A DNA stretch of 64,000 bases, taken from positions 1 through 64,000 of the forward strand of contig NZ_JAFCMB010000029.1 in NCBI RefSeq assembly GCF_018130145.1, given 5' to 3'. The position numbers and the translations under genes are program-made. The notes under the pieces are model-generated. The model was given only the letters and a program-made list of their open reading frames with translations, was not told where the DNA came from and did not search any database. This DNA comes from Bradyrhizobium sp. AUGA SZCCT0176. GTDB lineage: Bacteria; Pseudomonadota; Alphaproteobacteria; Rhizobiales; Xanthobacteraceae. Position 1 is the first letter of the stretch, and each line of letters starts with the position of its first letter. This document shows positions 60,252-64,000 of the stretch, piece by piece.

Positions 60252-61391
60252 ATGAACAAGCGGGCTTTGTTCTCCATCACAGCTGTGCTCGTGGTTGCGC
60301 TTCCATTGGCGTATGGCGCTGCGACGCAGGCGCCGTCAAACGATACGGTGCACCATGAGCAGGATGGTGACGAACCGTCAAAGGACGACCGCGAGGCCGC
60401 TGGTATCCTTCAGTTCGCCGCTGACCAGGGAGACGCCGGCGCGCAGGTCGATCTCGGGATCGTCTATGCGCAAGGGCTCGGCCTGCCGAACGATGACCGC
60501 GAGGCCGCGCGCCTCTTCAAGCTCGCTGCGGGCCAGGGAAATCCCGTGGCGCAATACAACCTCGGCGTCTTCTACGACGAGGGACGCGGCGGATTGCAAC
60601 AAGACGACCGCGAGGCCGCCCGCTTCTTCAAGCTGGCTGCCGATCAGGGATACGCCAGCGCTCAGGTCAATCTCGGGCACTTCCACAGCGAGGGTGCCGG
60701 CGGACTGCCGAACGATCGCCGCGAGGCCGCTCGCCTCTACAGACTCGCTGCGGACCAGGGCGACGCCACGGCGCAATACAATCTCGGGCTCTATTACGAC
60801 CAGGGCCGTGGCGGATTGCAAAAGGACGACCGCGAGGCTGTCCGCTTCTACAAGCTCGCCGCCGACCAGGGATACGCCAGCGCTCAGGTCAATCTCGCGT
60901 CCTTCTACGACGAGGGCCTTGGCGGACTGCAAAAGAATGAGCGCGAGGCCGCTCGCCTCTTCGAACTTGCTGCGGACCAGGGAGACGCGACAGCGCAATA
61001 CAACCTCGGGCTCTTCTACAGGCAGGGTCATGGCGGACTGCAACAGGACGACCGCGAGGCCGCCCGCCTCTACAGGCTCGCCGCCGACCAGGGAAGCGTC
61101 AGTGCCCAGGTCAGTCTCGGGCACTTCTACGCCGAGGGTATTGGCGGCCTGCTAAAGGACGAAGGCGAGGCCGCGCGCCTGTTCAAGCTGGCTGCGGAGC
61201 AGGGAAATCCGACAGCGCAACAAAACCTCGGGCTGTTCTACGAAGAGGGTCGCGGCGGCCTGGAAAAGAATGAGCAGGAAGCGGCTCGTCTCTACAAGCT
61301 CGCCAACGAGCAGCGAAGCTTGCTTGAGAAAATGTCACGTTTGGCGATGCAGAGCGCGCGGCTGGCGATTGAGATAGCCTCGCGCTTCTAG
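60252..61391 (+). CDS. exported Sel1-repeat protein
   Basis: This 379-residue protein has a signal peptide (ALFSITAVLVVALPLAYGA) and eight full Sel1 repeats of 36-37 residues (about residues 45-340), plus a partial ninth that fades into a helical C-terminus. Each repeat follows DREAARLFKLAADQG-x-AQ-x-NLG-x-FY-x-GxGGL. Repeats alternate between AQVNLG and AQYNLG types, pointing to duplication of a two-repeat unit. Sel1 proteins are protein-interaction scaffolds, often at the envelope. The partner is unknown. Confidence 0.88.
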   Translation: MNKRALFSITAVLVVALPLAYGAATQAPSNDTVHHEQDGDEPSKDDREAAGILQFAADQGDAGAQVDLGIVYAQGLGLPNDDREAARLFKLAAGQGNPVAQYNLGVFYDEGRGGLQQDDREAARFFKLAADQGYASAQVNLGHFHSEGAGGLPNDRREAARLYRLAADQGDATAQYNLGLYYDQGRGGLQKDDREAVRFYKLAADQGYASAQVNLASFYDEGLGGLQKNEREAARLFELAADQGDATAQYNLGLFYRQGHGGLQQDDREAARLYRLAADQGSVSAQVSLGHFYAEGIGGLLKDEGEAARLFKLAAEQGNPTAQQNLGLFYEEGRGGLEKNEQEAARLYKLANEQRSLLEKMSRLAMQSARLAIEIASRF

Positions 61392-61405
61392 CCACGTGCT
61401 CCGGT

Positions 61406-61669
61406 CTATTTGGCTTTAAGCACTCTGAGAGCCGCAATAGCCTCAGCGGAAGGTTCTCGTGCGTGGGGCTCACGAGACATCCAGAACCGATATTTGCGCG
61501 GCTCGCGGCGCTTGAGGATCGGCCAGGTAAATGCCATCGCGCGCGTGATACTGCCATCATTATCAACGAGCCAGATCCGACCGAGGCTCAACGGTATCGG
61601 TGTTTCTTCTATTCGCTTCCATTTGCTGGGACTGGGTTCGACGGCCCGTCGAAATCGCTTGAACAGCAT
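61406..61669 (-). CDS. small hypothetical protein
   Basis: This 87-residue basic soluble protein begins MLFKRFRRAVEPSPSKWKRIEE and contains IWLVDNDGSITRAMAFTWPILKRREPRKYRFW. The sequence suggests a compact beta-rich fold. I recognise no family. It is convergent with the Sel1 gene. Confidence 0.5.
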   Translation of the reverse strand: MLFKRFRRAVEPSPSKWKRIEETPIPLSLGRIWLVDNDGSITRAMAFTWPILKRREPRKYRFWMSREPHAREPSAEAIAALRVLKAK

Positions 61670-61812
61670 TGGCTATCCCTCGTTTCCCCGCACGTATTCT
61701 ACTAGCCAAAACCCGGCCGTCCAGCGGGCGCTTACACGCGCCGCCTGTGCGATGGTCCGGCTTCCGCGCACCCTTCCTGGGCTTCCGGACCGCTCGGCTC
61801 CTGCGAGCTTTT

Positions 61813-62289
61813 CTAGCTTGACGCAAAGCGCTCTCGCCAGCGGCGCAGTGGCAGGCTTCTGCGAGCTCGTTCAGGAAATGGCGACCGCAGCCTGGAATTG
61901 TTCGGCGAAGACGGCGTATTGCGATTGCGAAGGAGTTCGCCGAGCCCGATGCTGAAGTGCAGGCCTGTCCTGTTCATGCTGCTCCTCGAATAGCTGCGGT
62001 CTGGCGTCGGCTGATCAACCCTGCTGATGGGTGGTGCGGCGACGATGGGCGTGCCCTTGTCGGCCAGTCTGGCCTTGTATTCAAAGAAGATCTCGCCCGC
62101 GACACCTCCAGCCACCAACGCGACGCATATCAACGAAGCCAAGGTCTCGACGCCATGAAACCAAAATATGCAGCTCACAACCTCAAGAAAAAGACCGGCA
62201 AGCAGCACATAACCGGCTATGCGCGCGCGACGCAAATTATAGTCGGCGTCTCCGAAGTCTCTACAACGGTCGTCGGAGCGTGTTGTCAT
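61813..62289 (-). CDS. two-segment membrane protein with atypical tail
   Basis: This 158-residue protein has two adjacent membrane segments (RIAGYVLLAGLFLEVVSCIFWF and LASLICVALVAGGVAGEIFFEYKARLAD). The pattern GGVxxEIxFxxKAR-x-A is shared with small rhizobial membrane proteins that normally continue into a coiled coil. Here the downstream residues become Ser/Arg/Pro-rich and look out of frame, so the C-terminal half may have decayed by frameshift. A CRP-like site lies 79 bases upstream of the start. Confidence 0.5.
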   Translation of the reverse strand: MTTRSDDRCRDFGDADYNLRRARIAGYVLLAGLFLEVVSCIFWFHGVETLASLICVALVAGGVAGEIFFEYKARLADKGTPIVAAPPISRVDQPTPDRSYSRSSMNRTGLHFSIGLGELLRNRNTPSSPNNSRLRSPFPERARRSLPLRRWRERFASS

Positions 62290-62367
62290 AGCTGATAATC
62301 CCTGTTTGCAGTCGGGCGGTCCCATCCGTCCCTGTTCGTGATCTACATCTAACCTGCGCGGTGCCAC

Positions 62368-62383
62368 TGTGATGAACGTCACT
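62368..62383. promoter_or_regulatory. CRP/FNR-like binding site 3
   Basis: TGTGATGAACGTCACT matches TGTGA-N6-TCAC, like the two sites before the OmpA-family gene. It precedes the minus-strand membrane-protein gene. Confidence 0.45.
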
Positions 62384-62464
62384 CGGCACGCGCCGGCGCG
62401 GTAGTTGATGGCGGGCACCAGGCTTCGGGCAGGGCGACTCAATCCACCTCACGCACCTCGTGGC

Positions 62465-62616
62465 TCATTCGATCACACGGTCGGCGCTGGCGGTAACGGA
62501 CGCTGGTATCGTGATGTTGAGTACGCGCGCGGTGCGCAAATTGAGCCATACTTCATAAACAGTAGGCTCTTCACGGGGATACTGGCCGGGTTCTCCCCTT
62601 TCATGATCGGAAGTGG
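62465..62616 (-). pseudogene. C-terminal remnant of a PF04392-type ABC substrate-binding protein
   Basis: The minus strand ends with EEPTVYEVWLNLRTARVLNI and then ASADRVIE, the standard tail of PF04392 binding proteins (EQPTKFELVINLKTAKALG...ADEVIE). A few codons before it another frame reads KGENPASIPV, which fits directly in front if one base (a G near 62569-62574) is restored. A stop codon interrupts the frame just upstream. About 50 residues remain of a protein of about 320. The adjacent N-terminal copy at 63228 is in the opposite orientation, so this is a separate decayed gene. Confidence 0.65.
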
Positions 62617-62735
62617 CCGGCTTTAAGGGCGAGCGCCATAAACCTTCGTATAGTTCCGCGACCCGTTGAGATACCCGACGTTTACCTACGTCCAATTGAG
62701 CCGCCGATCGCGATCATCTTAGCTAGGGGCTCCGG

Positions 62736-62823
62736 TAGCGCGCCTCGCGCTATCGCTGCCCTCCTTGGGCGTTTCCTCCCTAGACTTGGGCCGCTTGCAC
62801 CAACGCAGGCGGCCTTCTTTTTG
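62736..62823 (+). ncRNA. candidate CCUCC-motif (anti-Shine-Dalgarno) small RNA
   Basis: Three elements lie in order: a hairpin TAGCGCG-CCT-CGCGCTA (62736-62752), a small hairpin GCCC-TCCTT-GGGC exposing a CUCCUU loop (62758-62770), and a single-stranded GTTTCCTCCCTAG (62770-62782). A strong terminator hairpin with a T-run follows (62789-62823). Loop and linker CCUCC motifs before a terminator are the design of alphaproteobacterial sRNAs such as the alpha-r14 group. No promoter was identified with confidence. Confidence 0.35.
62789..62823 (+). terminator. intrinsic terminator
   Basis: GGCCGCTTGC pairs with GCAGGCGGCC (one G-U) around a six-base loop, followed by TTCTTTTTG. No protein gene ends just upstream on this strand, which is why an RNA gene is suspected. 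Confidence 0.7.
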
Positions 62824-63227
62824 TGTATGCCGTCACGTCCGCAAACAAATCCGCGCCAGCACGGATTCCAATCCACAACCCGGCCGTGGTGCCTGCTCCT
62901 GCCACTTCGGCAAGCAAGGGAAGACGTGGAGGAGGAAATGATCCGGTGGCGCCTCGCCGACGGCGAACGGATGCGCAGGCTGCCTTGAGGACTTCCTGAA
63001 GCAGGGCGCGAATGATCGCGTAGAAACCTGCGAGTCCGTTCATGGCACTTGTCGCACATGGCGCGATCCGCCCGGCATGTCCGAGCTGCCGCGGTGAGCG
63101 GACATCGACGGGCACGCCAGCATCGACGCGAATGACCCACAGCCGAATTTGTTGGACTTCAATCTGCCTACTTCCAGATGGCCGGTCGGAGCGGCTACAA
63201 TGCCGGCCGTCGTCCGAGGAAAAATCG
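62824..63227. other. intergenic stretch without supportable gene
   Basis: Several long minus-strand open frames cross this stretch but none resembles a known family or has a convincing start. TACAAT at 63196-63201 could be a -10 box for the binding-protein gene at 63228; no matching -35 was found. Confidence 0.4.
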
Positions 63228-64000
63228 ATGAGGCGGCGCGAGTTCATCGCTGCAATTGGGAGTGCGGCCGCGTGGTCGCTTCCTGCTCTGGGACAACAGG
63301 CGGCTTCGCGGACTCTGGGCGTCCTTGACGTTGGATCGCTCGAGGGGGCACGGAGAAATTTTGGCTCGGTCCAGGACCGCTTGGCCGAAATGGGCTATGT
63401 CGAGGGCCGAAATCTCGCGCTTGAATACCGTTGCGCCGATAGTCACGAGGACCGACTAGGTGAGTTGGCCCGTGATCTGGTTCGGCATCGAGTAAATGCC
63501 ATCGCTGTTTTTGCAGGGCCTTCAATCATGGCCGCCAAGGCCGCCACCACGTCAATTCCGATCATTTTTCTGACCGGTTTTGACCCTGTCGCAAGCGGTT
63601 TCGTCGTAAGCCTGAACAGACCGGCCGGCAACGCGACGGGGGTTTCAGTTCTCAATGTAGAGGTAATGGCCAAACGGCTGCAGATGCTTTGTGAACTGGT
63701 GCCGACGGCGAAGTCTATTGGGTTCTTCTATAATCCAACAAGCCTCGTATCAGGGTACGAGGACACTCTGAGGAGATTGGAACTGGCGGCTGATACCTTG
63801 GGAGTGAAGCTGCTCCGTGTCGAGACAGGAGGCCCCGATGATTTCAAGGAGGCTTTCGCAAGGATGGCTGGCGTGCGGCCGGATGCGTTGTTGATTTCGG
63901 CTGACGCATTGATGCTTCGAAACCGCGAAAGCCTTGTTGGTCTGACAGCTCAACACCGCATACCGGCACTCTATCCAATTCGTGAATTCGCTGCTGATGG
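63228..64000 (+). CDS. ABC transporter substrate-binding protein (PF04392), cut by window edge
   Basis: The reading frame is open from ATG 63228 to the end of the window (257 codons seen; the family is about 320-330 long). It begins MRRREFIAAIGSAAAW, a twin-arginine-type signal with hydrophobic core. It continues with the PF04392 pattern: LAEMGYVEGRNLALEYR, then SIPIIFLTGFDPVASGFV, SLNRPAGNATGVSVLNVEVMAKRL and LCELVPTAKSIGFFYNP. It is a periplasmic receptor for an unknown solute. A decayed tail of the same family lies 600 bases upstream in the opposite direction. The C-terminus is beyond the window. Confidence 0.85.
   Translation, partial: MRRREFIAAIGSAAAWSLPALGQQAASRTLGVLDVGSLEGARRNFGSVQDRLAEMGYVEGRNLALEYRCADSHEDRLGELARDLVRHRVNAIAVFAGPSIMAAKAATTSIPIIFLTGFDPVASGFVVSLNRPAGNATGVSVLNVEVMAKRLQMLCELVPTAKSIGFFYNPTSLVSGYEDTLRRLELAADTLGVKLLRVETGGPDDFKEAFARMAGVRPDALLISADALMLRNRESLVGLTAQHRIPALYPIREFAAD

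Noticed and set aside
62780..63247. 155-codon minus-strand frame between the terminator and the binding-protein gene
   Set aside because: No family resemblance, poor start, and it overlaps the likely promoter and start of the plus-strand gene.
1..64000. CRISPR array, insertion sequence with transposase, prophage or toxin-antitoxin module
   Set aside because: No regularly spaced repeats, no transposase or phage proteins and no recognisable toxin-antitoxin pair were found.

Overview
The window comes from a GC-rich alphaproteobacterium of the Bradyrhizobium/Rhodopseudomonas type. The basis is codon use, gene families typical of that group (Bug-type binding proteins, LacI/TetR/GntR-controlled catabolic clusters, DUF2778 protein, FecR plus barrel pair, Arg/Asp-rich secreted protein), candidate sigma-EcfG promoters (GGAAC-N16-CGTT) and several dispersed palindromic repeats of the kind common in those genomes. 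No rRNA, tRNA or CRISPR array could be supported. This placement is inference from the sequence alone.

Layout. 0-6 kb: decayed recombinase tail, orphan CxCxxC protein, YeiH-type exporter, small proteins, a frameshifted SDR and an outer-membrane-like protein. 5.3-7.6 kb: TetR regulator divergent from a CxxHxxC ferredoxin and a cytochrome P450, with a twice-repeated operator-like motif between them. 7.6-14.1 kb: Bug-type binding protein, LacI regulator and a divergent run SDR, Baeyer-Villiger monooxygenase, VOC protein, carboxymuconolactone-decarboxylase-like protein and DOPA-dioxygenase-like protein. A perfect 14-bp LacI-type palindrome lies between the two arms. 14.3-17.3 kb: DUF2778 protein, small proteins and a core-MetE protein. 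17.6-20.3 kb: GH13 glucosidase plus GT4 glycosyltransferase. 21.1-24.1 kb: GAF-GAF-GAF-GGDEF-EAL c-di-GMP protein.

24.1-33 kb is an aromatic-type catabolic cluster: SDR divergent from TRAP transporter P-Q-M, extradiol dioxygenase, GntR/FCD regulator, MhpA-like hydroxylase and GMC oxidoreductase. 33-38 kb holds housekeeping genes (hemE, slyX, trhO) and a gamma-glutamyltransferase-like gene. 34-45 kb also holds a general-stress island. Perfect EcfG-type promoters precede three transcription units, and near matches precede two more. The island includes a large-subunit HPII-type catalase, two low-affinity-iron-permease-like proteins, a CsbD protein, an FKBP isomerase, a His-rich cupin and two related hydrophobic microproteins of 28 and 22 residues.

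46-53.8 kb: FecR plus Pro/Thr-stalk barrel pair, PMT-type mannosyltransferase, OmpA protein with two CRP-like sites 63 bp apart, YcaQ-type glycosylase and an MFS permease. 53.9-58.9 kb: an RND efflux operon (lipoprotein adaptor, RND pump, TetR) whose promoter -35 box sits inside a 16-bp-arm inverted repeat. 59-61.7 kb: flavin reductase, small membrane protein, Sel1-repeat protein and a small hypothetical protein. 61.7-64 kb is decayed. It holds a membrane protein with an odd tail, a frameshifted C-terminal remnant of a PF04392-type ABC binding protein, a candidate CCUCC-motif small RNA with terminator, and the intact N-terminal part of another PF04392 protein that runs off the right edge.

No single dramatic new system is evident. 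The strongest leads are the EcfG stress island with its paired microproteins, the several operator/regulator pairs that can be read directly from the DNA, and the candidate anti-Shine-Dalgarno small RNA.
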